From the NCBI RefSeq assembly GCF_024449025.1, contig NZ_JAHLKM010000016.1, positions 1 through 63,691 on the forward strand: a DNA stretch of 63,691 nucleotides. Reading direction: 5' to 3'. The position numbers and the translations under genes are program-made. The notes below the pieces were generated by a model, which was not told the DNA's origin, did no database searches, and worked only from the letters and a program-made list of their open reading frames with translations. Shown here one piece after another: positions 49,871 to 57,950 of the stretch (the first letter of the stretch is position 1; each line of letters opens with the position of its first letter). Origin of the DNA: Natronomonas aquatica (lineage in GTDB: Archaea > Halobacteriota > Halobacteria > Halobacteriales > Haloarculaceae).

Positions 49871-49904
49871 GAATCTTCGCCCTCCAGGGCGGAGAGGATG
49901 TCAA
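49871..49904 (+). mobile_element. IS200/IS605 right-end-like hairpin (scar D)
   Basis: Hairpin CGCCCT-CC-AGGGCG (49878-49891) is followed by GAGAGGATGTCAAG, the same terminal motif as scars B and F. It lies 310 nt after scar C, possibly the two ends of one lost element or two separate insertions. Confidence 0.48.
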
Positions 49905-50086
49905 GTGGGTGACGGCCGATACGAAATTGTCAGTGTGGGACCCGGTCAAACCCCCGGGATCCGCCACCGTCCCGTTATCGCCGGCGGACAGTGCCCAGGG
50001 GATCTCTTCGGCCGCGAGGAACCCGTACGCTTTCTAAGCGTCTTCGAGTCGGCGGCACGGTCGGCGTCGAACGAGTGAGGGTCCCA

Positions 50087-50527
50087 CTAGAGGTTCTCGA
50101 AAGCCTCCTCAACGAATTCACCGGTATCGGCGACGATGTCCGCCATCTCCTCGTTGTCAGGGGCCATCCCGACCAGCCGTGCGATGCGCATGATGGAGAC
50201 GTGATAGACACGCTGTCGTCCGGGTGCTTCTTCCCAGATAACCACGTTGCAGGCCATGAGGCCACCGAGTTTGTTGTCGGTTGCGTCGAGAGCCCGGTCG
50301 GCGACTTCGGGGTTGCACGCTCCCAGCACGTAGTAGGGGTCACGACCTGCGTCGACCTTCTCGTTGAGCATCTCCGAGGGTGAAAACTCGACGGGGACGC
50401 CGAATCCAGCGTCGGAGAATACCTCGCGAACGTGTTCGATCGCTTCCTCGTGATCCATCTCGAGAGTGGTCTGTTTTTCGCCGATGTCGTCCGGGTCGAT
50501 CCGGCTCGGGTCGATTGGGAGTACCAT
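50087..50527 (-). CDS. DUF302-domain protein
   Basis: 146 residues from ATG 50527. The DUF302 pattern is clear: EMDHEEAIEHVREVFSDAGF, VLGACNPEVADRALDATDNK and MACNVVIWEEAPGRQRVYHV. Members are small beta/alpha proteins often found beside thiol and sulfur genes; the function is unknown. Cysteines at CNPE and ACNV are typical. It is divergent from the thioredoxin gene at 50682. The open frame beyond 50527 has no family match. An ATAGTAC site overlaps the expected transcription start. Confidence 0.88.
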   Translation of the reverse strand: MVLPIDPSRIDPDDIGEKQTTLEMDHEEAIEHVREVFSDAGFGVPVEFSPSEMLNEKVDAGRDPYYVLGACNPEVADRALDATDNKLGGLMACNVVIWEEAPGRQRVYHVSIMRIARLVGMAPDNEEMADIVADTGEFVEEAFENL

Positions 50528-50533
50528 TCTCGT

Positions 50534-50638
50534 ATAGTACTGGGCCGATGCGAGAAAGACCCTTCGGGTACACTGTCGGAAGACCTGGTTCGTATAACTC
50601 TCCGATACCGTCCCTTCGCTGCTGTAGTATTGTACTAT
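50534..50638. promoter_or_regulatory. Inverted ATAGTAC/GTACTAT sites between the DUF302 and thioredoxin genes
   Basis: ATAGTAC (50534-50540) sits 7-13 nt before the DUF302 start; TAGTA-TTG-TACTA (50625-50637), a perfect 5-bp inverted repeat, sits 45-57 nt before the thioredoxin start. The halves face each other across the divergent gap, as expected of one regulator serving both promoters. A related ATTGTATACTA precedes the second thioredoxin gene (52793-52803). Confidence 0.4.
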
Positions 50639-50681
50639 CTTCCCAAAACAAATAAAACGATCCAGCACAAACGGTAGAATA

Positions 50682-51095
50682 ATGACAGACGAAATCGAAG
50701 AGATCCGTCGCCAGAAACTAGAGGACCTCCGTAACAGGAAGGAAACGGGACAGTCCGACGAGTCGGAAGCACAGAGTCCGTCCGAACCGATTCCGGTAAA
50801 CGGAAACGCTGAGTTGACCGAGACCGTCACCGGATACGACATCGTGCTGGCCGACTTCTACGCTGACTGGTGTGGGCCGTGCCAGATGCTTGAACCGGTC
50901 GTCGAAACGATCGCCGCCGAAACCGACGCCGCTGTCGCGAAAATCGATATCGACGCAAATCAAAAGCTGGCCGCCGAGTACAGCGTCCGAGGCGTTCCGA
51001 CACTCGTTCTGTTCGCCGATGGACAGCCGGCCGAACGCCTCGTCGGAATGCAGGACGAAGCCCAGCTTCGCTCCGCGATCGAAAAACATAGCTGA
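50682..51095 (+). CDS. Thioredoxin with N-terminal extension
   Basis: 137 residues. The thioredoxin core has FYADWCGPCQMLEPVVETIA (active site CGPC near residues 64-67) and the cis-Pro loop RGVPTLVLF. An N-terminal charged extension of about 42 residues (DEIEEIRRQKLEDLRNRK) probably forms a helix, a feature shared with some archaeal thioredoxins. It is a dithiol reductant. A 68-residue frame and the M20 peptidase follow closely. Confidence 0.93.
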   Translation: MTDEIEEIRRQKLEDLRNRKETGQSDESEAQSPSEPIPVNGNAELTETVTGYDIVLADFYADWCGPCQMLEPVVETIAAETDAAVAKIDIDANQKLAAEYSVRGVPTLVLFADGQPAERLVGMQDEAQLRSAIEKHS

Positions 51096-51103
51096 ATAAA
51101 CCG

Positions 51104-51310
51104 ATGGTCCCCGGATCACCTGACCCCGACGTAGGCCCACGCCTATCGGTCGATCGATCACTTGTAGCCAACGTGGGGCGACTCGTATCGATACTGGGGG
51201 ACGACCGCGACGAGACGGAAGTTGCTCTCGCCGTCCCAGAGAAAGGCGGAGACGCCCTCGTCCCCTGTAACGAGACTGCGAGGAGGACACTCGCGGGGCG
51301 TCTCGACTGA
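51104..51310 (+). CDS. Possible 68-aa protein between thioredoxin and peptidase genes
   Basis: ATG 51104 is 8 nt after the thioredoxin stop and the TGA ends 1 nt before the peptidase ATG, which argues for a coding role in an operon. The translation has a helix and strand pattern (VGRLVSILGDDRDETEVALA, then CNETARRTLAGRLD). No family recognised. Confidence 0.45.
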   Translation: MVPGSPDPDVGPRLSVDRSLVANVGRLVSILGDDRDETEVALAVPEKGGDALVPCNETARRTLAGRLD

Positions 51311-51311
51311 C

Positions 51312-52571
51312 ATGTCAGCCGACACACCGGCTACCTACGTCAGGAAGAGCGGAAACGAACTCGCCGATCTGGCGCTGGAGCTTTTGGCTGTCGAGACCGC
51401 GAACCCGCCGGGGGACACACGCGAAATTGTCGAGCTTATAGAGCGGTATCTGGACCCATATTCCGTCGAAGTCGATCGGTTCGCTGTCGATCCGGCCAAA
51501 CCCAACCTCGTGGTACGACTGCCGGGCGAGCGCGACGAAAGCATACTGTACAACGGTCATACTGACACGGTACCGTTTGACACCGAGGTGTGGTCGTACG
51601 ACCCACTCGGGGAGCGCGTTTCTGATCGGGTATACGGCCGTGGCGCGACGGATATGAAGGGGCCGCTCGCAGCGATGATATTTGCGATCACGGCGTTCCT
51701 CGAGACCGGGGCAACCCCGGCGACAGATCTGGTGTTCGCGTTCGTGAGCGACGAGGAGGTGGGCGGCGATGCCGGTCTACCGGCACTCGTAGACGAGGGG
51801 CTCCTCGAGGCGGATGCCTGCGTGATCGGGGAGCCGACCTGCGAGGAAGGTCGTTACTCAGTGACGGTCGCCGACCGTGGGAGTATCTGGTTCACATTCG
51901 AGGCGCGCGGTGAGTCGGCTCACGGCTCTCGACCAGTTCTCGGCGAGAACGCCATCGACCGACTCTACGGGGCCGTTCAGACGCTCCGAAAGCGGTTCGG
52001 AACGCGGAAACTCGACGTATCGCCGGAATTGGAGCCGGTTATCGAGGAATCAATCGAGTATTACGCGCCGACGATGGGCTCCCAAGCGGCCCGAGACCTC
52101 TTTGGTTTTCCGTCGATCAATCTCGGAACGATCGAGGGGGGAGAGGCCATCAACAGCGTTCCCCAGTCGGCACGGGCAGAGATCGACATCAGGCTGACCG
52201 CGGGAATCGAGACGTCCGATGTCCTCTCGGACATCCGCAGCTGCGTTACGGACTGTGAGGGCGTTACGATCACTGACGTGTCCTGGAGTGTCGGAACCGC
52301 AGAGACGATCGACACCCCGATCGTCGAGGCTGTCGCCTCGGGTGCGGAGGCTGTAACTGGAGGGCGGATCTACCGGCGGAGCGCGACCGGCGGCGGCGAC
52401 GCGAAACGGCTTCGAAACGCCGGGATTCCGACAGTAGATTTCGCGTTCGGGACAGACACAGTCCACGCCGTCGACGAGTACATACCCGTCGATGCTCTCG
52501 TCGACAACGCGTTGGTATACGTTACTCTGCCCGAGGCGTTCGCCAGGGAGTTTGACGACGATGTGCGCTGA
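51312..52571 (+). CDS. M20-family metallopeptidase/deacylase (ArgE/DapE type)
   Basis: 419 residues from ATG 51312. First metal motif NGHTDTVP (His/Asp near residues 80-82), GRGATDMKGPLA (second metal Asp), catalytic SDEEVGGDAG and EPT, then the dimerisation domain (GESAHGSRPVLGENAIDRL). The closing motif GTDTVHAVDEYIPVD is complete. The family removes acyl groups from amino acids or cleaves dipeptides; the substrate is not predictable. It is preceded by a short frame in the thioredoxin unit. Confidence 0.92.
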   Translation: MSADTPATYVRKSGNELADLALELLAVETANPPGDTREIVELIERYLDPYSVEVDRFAVDPAKPNLVVRLPGERDESILYNGHTDTVPFDTEVWSYDPLGERVSDRVYGRGATDMKGPLAAMIFAITAFLETGATPATDLVFAFVSDEEVGGDAGLPALVDEGLLEADACVIGEPTCEEGRYSVTVADRGSIWFTFEARGESAHGSRPVLGENAIDRLYGAVQTLRKRFGTRKLDVSPELEPVIEESIEYYAPTMGSQAARDLFGFPSINLGTIEGGEAINSVPQSARAEIDIRLTAGIETSDVLSDIRSCVTDCEGVTITDVSWSVGTAETIDTPIVEAVASGAEAVTGGRIYRRSATGGGDAKRLRNAGIPTVDFAFGTDTVHAVDEYIPVDALVDNALVYVTLPEAFAREFDDDVR

Positions 52572-52792
52572 GTCTCCCCGTGACTCGTCGTAGCCATCCC
52601 ACCCCATAGAGGCGTTTGTTCGTCACAGCCACTGGCAACGTTCAGAACGGGACGGGGATCGCCGCCGGTCCCGGACGAATCCGAGCCGATACCGATCACC
52701 TTCCCATTTGACACGGCGGGTCTCTCTCGGTCGTGTCGATTTCTGCCGATCCGTTACGGGGATACTCCTTGGCCCCTCCAGTAACTATTTAT

Positions 52793-52803
52793 ATTGTATA
52801 CTA
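52793..52803 (+). promoter_or_regulatory. ATTGTATACTA element before the second thioredoxin gene
   Basis: The element lies 41-51 nt before ATG 52844 and resembles the ATTGTACTA element before the first thioredoxin gene at nearly the same distance. A TATTAA box (52813-52818) follows at about 28 nt before the ATG. Bases 52572-52792 show nothing else. Confidence 0.4.
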
Positions 52804-52843
52804 AGCACAAGTCTATTAACTACTCCGTCCGTAGTCGGTGTTA

Positions 52844-53182
52844 ATGACAACTCGGACGACCGATGCGGGTAGCGTAGTTTCGCTCGGCGACGACGATCTC
52901 GAGTCGGTCGTTGGGGTCGATGGCCCCGCTCTTGTAGAGTTTCACGCGGAGTGGTGTGGCGCCTGCCAGCGGATGAAGCCGCACCTCGAAACGATCGCCG
53001 CCGAGACCGACGCGACAGTACTGACGGTCGATATCGAATCGCATCTCGAAACTGCGATCGAGTTCGGTGCCCAGAGTACGCCGACGTTCGTCCTGTTCGT
53101 GAACGGACAGCCGGTGAAACAGCTCCGAGGGGCACAAACCGAGCAGTCGCTTCGCGATCTGGTCGGCAGATACAATAGCTGA
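52844..53182 (+). CDS. Thioredoxin-like protein with CGAC active site
   Basis: 112 residues from ATG 52844 (leaderless by TATA position). The core FHAEWCGACQRMKPHLETIA has the CGAC active site (about 36-39) and the cis-Pro STPTFVLFVNG. It is shorter than the first thioredoxin and lacks the N-terminal extension. GTG 52838 would add two residues. It is 660 nt upstream of the broken dsrE-like gene on the other strand. Confidence 0.92.
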   Translation: MTTRTTDAGSVVSLGDDDLESVVGVDGPALVEFHAEWCGACQRMKPHLETIAAETDATVLTVDIESHLETAIEFGAQSTPTFVLFVNGQPVKQLRGAQTEQSLRDLVGRYNS

Positions 53183-53217
53183 ATGTCCGTCCTGTCGATC
53201 CGGGCGGGATCGAGTAA

Positions 53218-53661
53218 TCAAACGGGAAGCCTGGCATCTGCGTCGGCCATGTCTTGGAGGGCTGTCGCAGCGCCGACGCCGGTAGTGACGCCGTCGTAGA
53301 AGTAGTCTCCGTCGTAGTCCATCAGGTGGATAGTCATCCGACAGCCCCGGAGCTCAACGCCCATCTCGAGGCTCGTCTCCAGCAGGTCCTCGATGGAGGC
53401 CGTGTCGTTGTCTTCGATCTTCCTTCGCGTCATCTTCGTCGTCACGCAGTCCATCCCGGGGAGGGCGGCAACGGCGTTCGGAACGGGCATGTCTGGATTG
53501 CCGACCGACCTGAACTCGAGGCCCTTCGAACGCTCCTCGCGGAGGATATCCCGGCTCCAGAACGTGTCCGTCGGGATAATGCTCGTCTTCTTGGTGTCGT
53601 CTCCGACGGTAGCTTCGGCGAGGACGCCCTCGAATTCGTCGACACGCGCGGGAGTTCCTCG
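53218..53661 (-). pseudogene. DsrE/DrsH-like sulfur-relay protein, 5'-truncated and internally deleted
   Basis: Read on the minus strand, the frame is open from a TAA at 53664 and reads VDEFEGVLAEATVGDDTKKT, SIIPTDTFWSRDILREERSK, then GNPDMPVPNAVAALPGMDCV and FYDGVTTGVGAATALQDMAD. The last part is the end of the haloarchaeal DsrE-like family. Between SII and DTFW the family carries some 25-30 residues (the Met-Ala-Tyr-Pro-Pro region) that are missing here, and no start codon precedes. The ATG at 53490 would give only the C-terminal 90 residues. I judge it inactive. Confidence 0.72.
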
Positions 53662-53737
53662 TTACCCCCGCCCTGCTACTGCTGAACTACCGGGCACCTC
53701 TCGCGGTCGGCAGCGGGATGGGCTCTCCGTTAGGGAA

Positions 53738-53778
53738 CTTCGAGGAGAGATCTCCGTGTCTTAGCGTAGGGAGGCTAT
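53738..53778 (+). mobile_element. Decayed IS200/IS605 right-end-like hairpin (scar E)
   Basis: About 28 of 40 bases match scar B over its full length, ending GGGAGGCTATCA. Most differences are C/T transitions, which suggests old decay. It lies between the broken dsrE-like gene and AIM24. Confidence 0.4.
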
Positions 53779-54431
53779 CACAGTTCTTCGTACGGCTGGA
53801 CGGCGACGAAGCCGTCCGATCCCTCGAAGTTCATCTGGAAGCGTTCACCGGACTCCTGGCCGATCATATCCGAGAGGTTCTTGTTGACCTCGACGCTCGG
53901 GGTAGTTCCGTTCCACGCGACAGTGGCGCTCGGATCGGTCGTCACCGGGGGTTCGATGACGATCGGATCCCCGTGGGTTGTAAGTGCGACGTATCCGGGG
54001 CCTTCGAGGTAGACGTTCGTGAAGCCACCCGCAAAGGCACCGGCGAGGCTGTCGATACTGTTGATCTCATAGGCGACCTGTGATTCGAAGGCGAGGACGT
54101 CCTCGCCGTTAACCGTGAGAGCGTCGCCATCGTCGAGCGAGAGGACCTGAACTTTCTTTTCCTGATCGGCCAGATACACGTGGCCATTACCTTCGACGTT
54201 CATTATCGGCGTCCCTTCACCGGTGGCCGCCTCCTTGAGAAAGCCGGTGATACCACCCTCGGGGGTGGCTTGGCCGGTAAAGGAGAGTTCTCCGGTGTAT
54301 GCGATCATCGCGCCAGCCTTCGCCAGCACCGATCCGTCGACGGCGACATCGAGCGTGTAGCTGTTCTCCAGTTCGAACGGTTCTTCGGTCCCGGTAGGCG
54401 TGTGTTGAGTCTTGAATCGGTCGATATTCAT
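53778..54431 (-). CDS. AIM24-family protein
   Basis: 217 residues. The all-beta AIM24 pattern runs through the whole chain: SYTLDVAVDGSVLAKAGAMI at the start, GFLKEAATGEGTPIMNVEGN in the middle and VYLEGPGYVALTTHGDPIVI late. Mitochondrial AIM24 supports inner-membrane structure; the archaeal role is unknown. ATG 54431 fits the family (NIDRFKTQHTPTGTEEPFEL). Its stop abuts scar E. Confidence 0.85.
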   Translation of the reverse strand: MNIDRFKTQHTPTGTEEPFELENSYTLDVAVDGSVLAKAGAMIAYTGELSFTGQATPEGGITGFLKEAATGEGTPIMNVEGNGHVYLADQEKKVQVLSLDDGDALTVNGEDVLAFESQVAYEINSIDSLAGAFAGGFTNVYLEGPGYVALTTHGDPIVIEPPVTTDPSATVAWNGTTPSVEVNKNLSDMIGQESGERFQMNFEGSDGFVAVQPYEEL

Positions 54432-54624
54432 GGTTTCACAGAGCCGATCGGGAGGGCTCTACCCTTCGTTCGCTACAGTAGAGTATGAAGCGGGCGGTAG
54501 CTACAAATCAGATTCGAGCTAACCTGTCGAGGGATTGTGTCGGTAACGCTTACGTCGCTTTCGGCGTCTTGATTCCGATACGATCGTAAATGCGATTCTG
54601 GAATTGCTGGGGCTGATATAAATA

Positions 54625-54687
54625 TCACGTCACGATCTGGACGGTCACGCCAGTGAGAAACAACACAAGCAAGAGAGCAAAGGGCAT
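54625..54687 (-). CDS. Possible 20-aa hydrophobic peptide
   Basis: MPFALLLVLFLTGVTVQIVT is encoded just 16 nt after the stop of the DUF7847-like gene, with GGGAG 9 nt before ATG 54687. It would be a single membrane helix. Peptides of this length cannot be judged from sequence alone. Bases 54432-54624 contain AT-rich sequence but no other frame. Confidence 0.25.
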   Translation of the reverse strand: MPFALLLVLFLTGVTVQIVT

Positions 54688-54703
54688 CTGTTGCTCCCGT
54701 CTC

Positions 54704-55462
54704 CTACAAACTGGTCGTCGAAACGTCTCGGGTTGGTTGTGAGTTATGCGGCGGTTTGCTCCCGTCTTGGAGTTGAACGTACATCGCAGCCATGATCCCG
54801 TAGACGAAGACGAAGCCGATACTATTGGCGACAACCGTGATGAGATCTCCGAGCAGTGGTTCGCCGCCGGCCTGGAGGATTGCGGACGGGATGCTGACGA
54901 GCATCCCGAACACTCCCAGCGAGAACACGAACACGCCGAGCTTGAGCCGGTGGCCCCGAGAGAATCCCCAGCTCCGTTTTAAACCACCGAGTACGCCACG
55001 GTCTTCGACACCGACGGCGAAGATGAAAAACATGAAACACGCCGCAAGGAAGATCCCCGGGAGAATAAAAAAGACCGACCCGATCATGACGGCGAGCGCG
55101 ACGAAGATGCTACCGACGAGCATCGACAGCGTCGCCCGGGCCATACGACGCGTGTACAACAACGGGGGGAACGACGAGAGCTCCGACTGCGGTCGGACGA
55201 ATGCTCGAGCGACGATCACCAGATAGACGACCGTGAAAAGCAGCGTGCCGACGGAGAGAACGCCTGCGACGGTCCCCGAGACCGGAAGCATCACACCGAG
55301 CGTTTCGGTCGCTTCGGGCGGGAATCGTGCGGCGATGGCCGTGTTGATGGAGGCCAGCGAGAGAAATTGCAGGGCGAACAACAACACGAACGCAACCGCG
55401 CCAGTCAGTGTCAGTGTCCGTTCGATGCCGTCCGAAACCGCCTTCGTCAGTTGGAGGGCCAT
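54704..55462 (-). CDS. Polytopic membrane protein (DUF7847-like)
   Basis: 252 residues from ATG 55462, about six TM helices (near 15-35, 65-90, 110-130, 135-160, 180-205, 215-240). LQLTKAVSDGIERTLTLTGA begins it, and RSWGFSRGHRLKLGVFVFSL is a typical cytoplasmic-to-membrane transition in this haloarchaeal family (DUF7847, from memory). The function is unknown. The longer frame to 55492 is less likely. Confidence 0.78.
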   Translation of the reverse strand: MALQLTKAVSDGIERTLTLTGAVAFVLLFALQFLSLASINTAIAARFPPEATETLGVMLPVSGTVAGVLSVGTLLFTVVYLVIVARAFVRPQSELSSFPPLLYTRRMARATLSMLVGSIFVALAVMIGSVFFILPGIFLAACFMFFIFAVGVEDRGVLGGLKRSWGFSRGHRLKLGVFVFSLGVFGMLVSIPSAILQAGGEPLLGDLITVVANSIGFVFVYGIMAAMYVQLQDGSKPPHNSQPTRDVSTTSL

Positions 55463-55980
55463 GGCTGTGGTTTCCTCGGGTAGTAGTATCAACCCGTGGA
55501 TGGGTCAAAACTGGATTTAACCGTCACGGGGCTTCGTCATAGCGATAACAGCGAGGGAACCCACGGGTTCAGCTGTGAGGTAGCTTATCACTGCTTGGTT
55601 TTGGGATTACCGATCTGAAAAAAGAATAGTTCGTCGCGAGGTTATCCGATCGAGGCTGGGAATACAATCACAGAAAAACTGAATTATCTGAATACGAGTG
55701 ACAGCACTCTGTCGCCGTGGAGTGACTTACCACAAGATATGTGTGAGACGCGACCTCATACCACACGGGGACTGGGGATACGTGATCCTTAGGGCTTGTA
55801 TCGACCCTCCCCACTCCCTGTCCTCGAAGGAATAAACACGGGCCAAGACATCTCCGACGGGCCTGAATACTCGATGCAATACGTTCCGACGGTGCCGTAA
55901 GCAGAGACGCTGAGCGAGTTATTCGTCCCCTCAAGAGCCCTGAGATCAGCCCCCAGTGCGTTTCTATCGACACCACCTGT
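55463..55980. other. 518-nt intergenic region without a recognisable gene
   Basis: AT-rich sequence with an inverted repeat AACCCGTGG (55491-55499) / CCACGGGTT (55561-55569), and GAACCC-AC-GGGTTC within it (55557-55570). A minus-strand frame at 55668-56177 overlaps the bactofilin-like gene in another frame and shows no family; I regard it as chance. Confidence 0.4.
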
Positions 55981-57096
55981 CTATGCTTTCGCCTCCTGTA
56001 CCGCCGGATATGGGGCCGACTCTCTTTGCTCGCCATTATCCCCGTTCGCGAATCGCCACTCGTAGAGTGCCCGGACAAATGCGCCGACCCCGAACAGCGC
56101 GATCCCGACCAACAAAAACCCCATATACGGGAGTATGTTGGCGAGACTGACGACCGCCAATCCAGCCGCGAGCCCACCCCATCGATGGTCGTAATCGAAT
56201 ACGGACAGTCCCCACGTTCCGATCACGAACGCCCCGTAGACCAGCCCGATCCACAGGAAGAAAATGAAACTATAACTAGCGAAAAACGCGAGGGGAATCC
56301 CGACGACCGACAGAAACAACGCGCCGAGAACGAACGGCATTCCGATCAGCGTCGCCACGCCAACGCCGCCACTGACGATCGGTCGATCGATACCTTGCGC
56401 GGAGACCCGATCGCTAAACCGGGGCGCGGCCACCAGTAGAATCGCCCCGAACAAGAAATTCGCCAGAAACAGGTACAAGCTGACGAGCGGCGTCAGGGCT
56501 GCATCGGGGATATCCGGCAGCGACACGTTCGAAAACGGCGCCATCCCCTCATCCCGTTCGGTTTCCGTTACCGCACCTGTAATGTCGGCGTCGTCCGAGA
56601 TCGTCGTCTCGTCGGCGCTGTAGGTCAAGTCACCGTCGATCGTTGCCGTCGGGCCGACCGTAACGGATTCGCCATCGAGCCGCGTGTCGCTATCGGTCGT
56701 GCCGTCAACGGTGACGGTTTCGCCGGTCGCCTCGACGGGCCCACCGATGTTCGCGGCTTCCCGAACATGGACCTCACCGCCGGTTGCCGTCAGGTCACCC
56801 TCGACAGTCCCTTCGATTATCACGGACCCTCCTGTCGCTGTCACGTCACCGGTCACGTCGCCCGAGATGGTCACCGACCCGCCAGTCGCGGTTAGATCAC
56901 CGTCAACTGTGCCCGCCACGAGCACATCACCGGCTGTTACCTCGAGATCACCCGCATGCGTCTCACCGGGACCGATCGTGATCGAGCCACCGGTTCGCTG
57001 ATCCTGTGCGCTCACGACACCGATCGTACCTGACAGACACAGGGTTCCAACGACCACAAAGACGGCGATTCTTCCGAACTGCGAGGATCGGGTCAT
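55981..57096 (-). CDS. Exported bactofilin-like beta-helix fused to a membrane domain
   Basis: 371 residues. Signal peptide 1-30 (FVVVGTLCLSGTIGVVSA). Residues about 35-180 are a right-handed beta-helix of repeats such as GDLTATGGSVTISGDVTGDV, as in bactofilins but outside the cell. Residues about 205-350 have four to five TM helices (LVSLYLFLANFLFGAILLVA; FASYSFIFFLWIGLVYGAFV). The beta-helix should face outward. Function unknown; perhaps envelope scaffold (inference). Confidence 0.82.
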   Translation of the reverse strand: MTRSSQFGRIAVFVVVGTLCLSGTIGVVSAQDQRTGGSITIGPGETHAGDLEVTAGDVLVAGTVDGDLTATGGSVTISGDVTGDVTATGGSVIIEGTVEGDLTATGGEVHVREAANIGGPVEATGETVTVDGTTDSDTRLDGESVTVGPTATIDGDLTYSADETTISDDADITGAVTETERDEGMAPFSNVSLPDIPDAALTPLVSLYLFLANFLFGAILLVAAPRFSDRVSAQGIDRPIVSGGVGVATLIGMPFVLGALFLSVVGIPLAFFASYSFIFFLWIGLVYGAFVIGTWGLSVFDYDHRWGGLAAGLAVVSLANILPYMGFLLVGIALFGVGAFVRALYEWRFANGDNGEQRESAPYPAVQEAKA

Positions 57097-57162
57097 TCCT
57101 ATTGTCTGACCTCACTATCGTAGCCAAGAGCCCGATCCGACATAACGGATCCGTAGACTAAA

Positions 57163-57381
57163 AACGAGATTTGATACGGAGTTCGCTGTCGTTGGAAATC
57201 AATACGTTGCCGCAGGCGATCTCCACGAACTCGACTCCGAGACCGGCGAGACGACCTGGCAGGCCCACCTCCCGAGCGAGGGCACGGCCGCCCCGGTCGT
57301 GAACTACCCCACTTGCTCGCGCTGTCGCGATAGCAGTCATCGCAATCCGTCATCGACCCAACGAACCATCGGAACAGGCTG
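57163..57381 (+). pseudogene. Fragment of a PQQ-like beta-propeller protein
   Basis: A plus-strand frame with no start reads FAVVGNQYVAAGDLHELDSE and TGETTWQAHLPSEGTAAPVV, one blade of a PQQ-type beta-propeller repeat. It then runs out of family (NYPTCSRC) and stops at TGA 57379-57381. A typical protein has seven or more such blades, so only a remnant is left. Confidence 0.6.
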
Positions 57382-57512
57382 AATAATTCGGTTCCGAATA
57401 GAGCTATCGAACAGACGCTGTCCGGGTCGATCCACGACCATCGGACGGAACATATTCATACGGCTTTCTTTCAGAGGAGTGTCACTTCTGGATACAGGTA
57501 GGAAGCCGGGAT

Positions 57513-57878
57513 GTGAAGTACCTCTGGGGCAAGCCCCGAGGCTTCACCGTCTTGGGGCCGCACCGCACCCGCAGGCGAAATTTAATTCCTCCCGACCTTC
57601 TCCGTGAGGAGTCGGCTGGAATTCACACCCGAACACGCCGAAGTGTCCGTGGGAGTCGGTGGCTTCACGCCGCCCGTTGAAACCCCCGTCGCACCGCCGT
57701 AGCGGGTTTTGAGAGGGGCCACATTTCCAAACTGTCGAACGACCAGCGAAGGAAATGAGGTCTTCATTTCCATACTTTGAGAGGTTTGTTTCTGGTCGTT
57801 GTCGGCATGTTAACGCTAGAAATACTTGAATTTGTGGAATATAGTGACGGCATTTACCCTCGGGATCAAGCCCCGAGG
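57513..57878 (+). mobile_element. Degenerate tnpB-element (IS1341-type) remnant bounded by two hairpins
   Basis: Left hairpin 57513-57547 (CCTC-T-GGGG-CAAG-CCCC-GAGG with flanking GTGAAG/CTTCAC) and right hairpin 57858-57878 (CCTCGGG-ATCAAGC-CCCGAGG) share the core of the right-end hairpin after tnpB at 131-153. The interior holds frames such as GGFTPPVETPVAPP that look like a decayed TnpB tail, with antisense frames. No intact transposase is left. The stretch lies just before the MFS gene. Confidence 0.5.
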
Positions 57879-57950
57879 CACTCTGCCTGTTAATCTGTAG
57901 AAACATTAATTAAGCAGGTGTGATGACGCTTCAGTATCACGCTGACGAGT

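Larger units (their letters stand above)
49337..50086. other. 750-nt gene-poor stretch with two IS right-end-like scars
   Basis: No intact gene. It holds scar C (49537-49570) and scar D (49871-49904). Between and before them are short frames on both strands such as GIFALQGGEDVKW, which look like the decayed 3' end of a tnpB-type element. The composition is AT-rich relative to the flanks. Confidence 0.45.

Noticed and set aside
50528-50842. Longer DUF302 frame upstream of ATG 50527
   Set aside because: It overlaps the divergent thioredoxin gene and has no DUF302 similarity.
55668-56177. 169-aa minus-strand frame
   Set aside because: Overlaps the start-distal end of the bactofilin-like gene in another frame and has no recognisable family.
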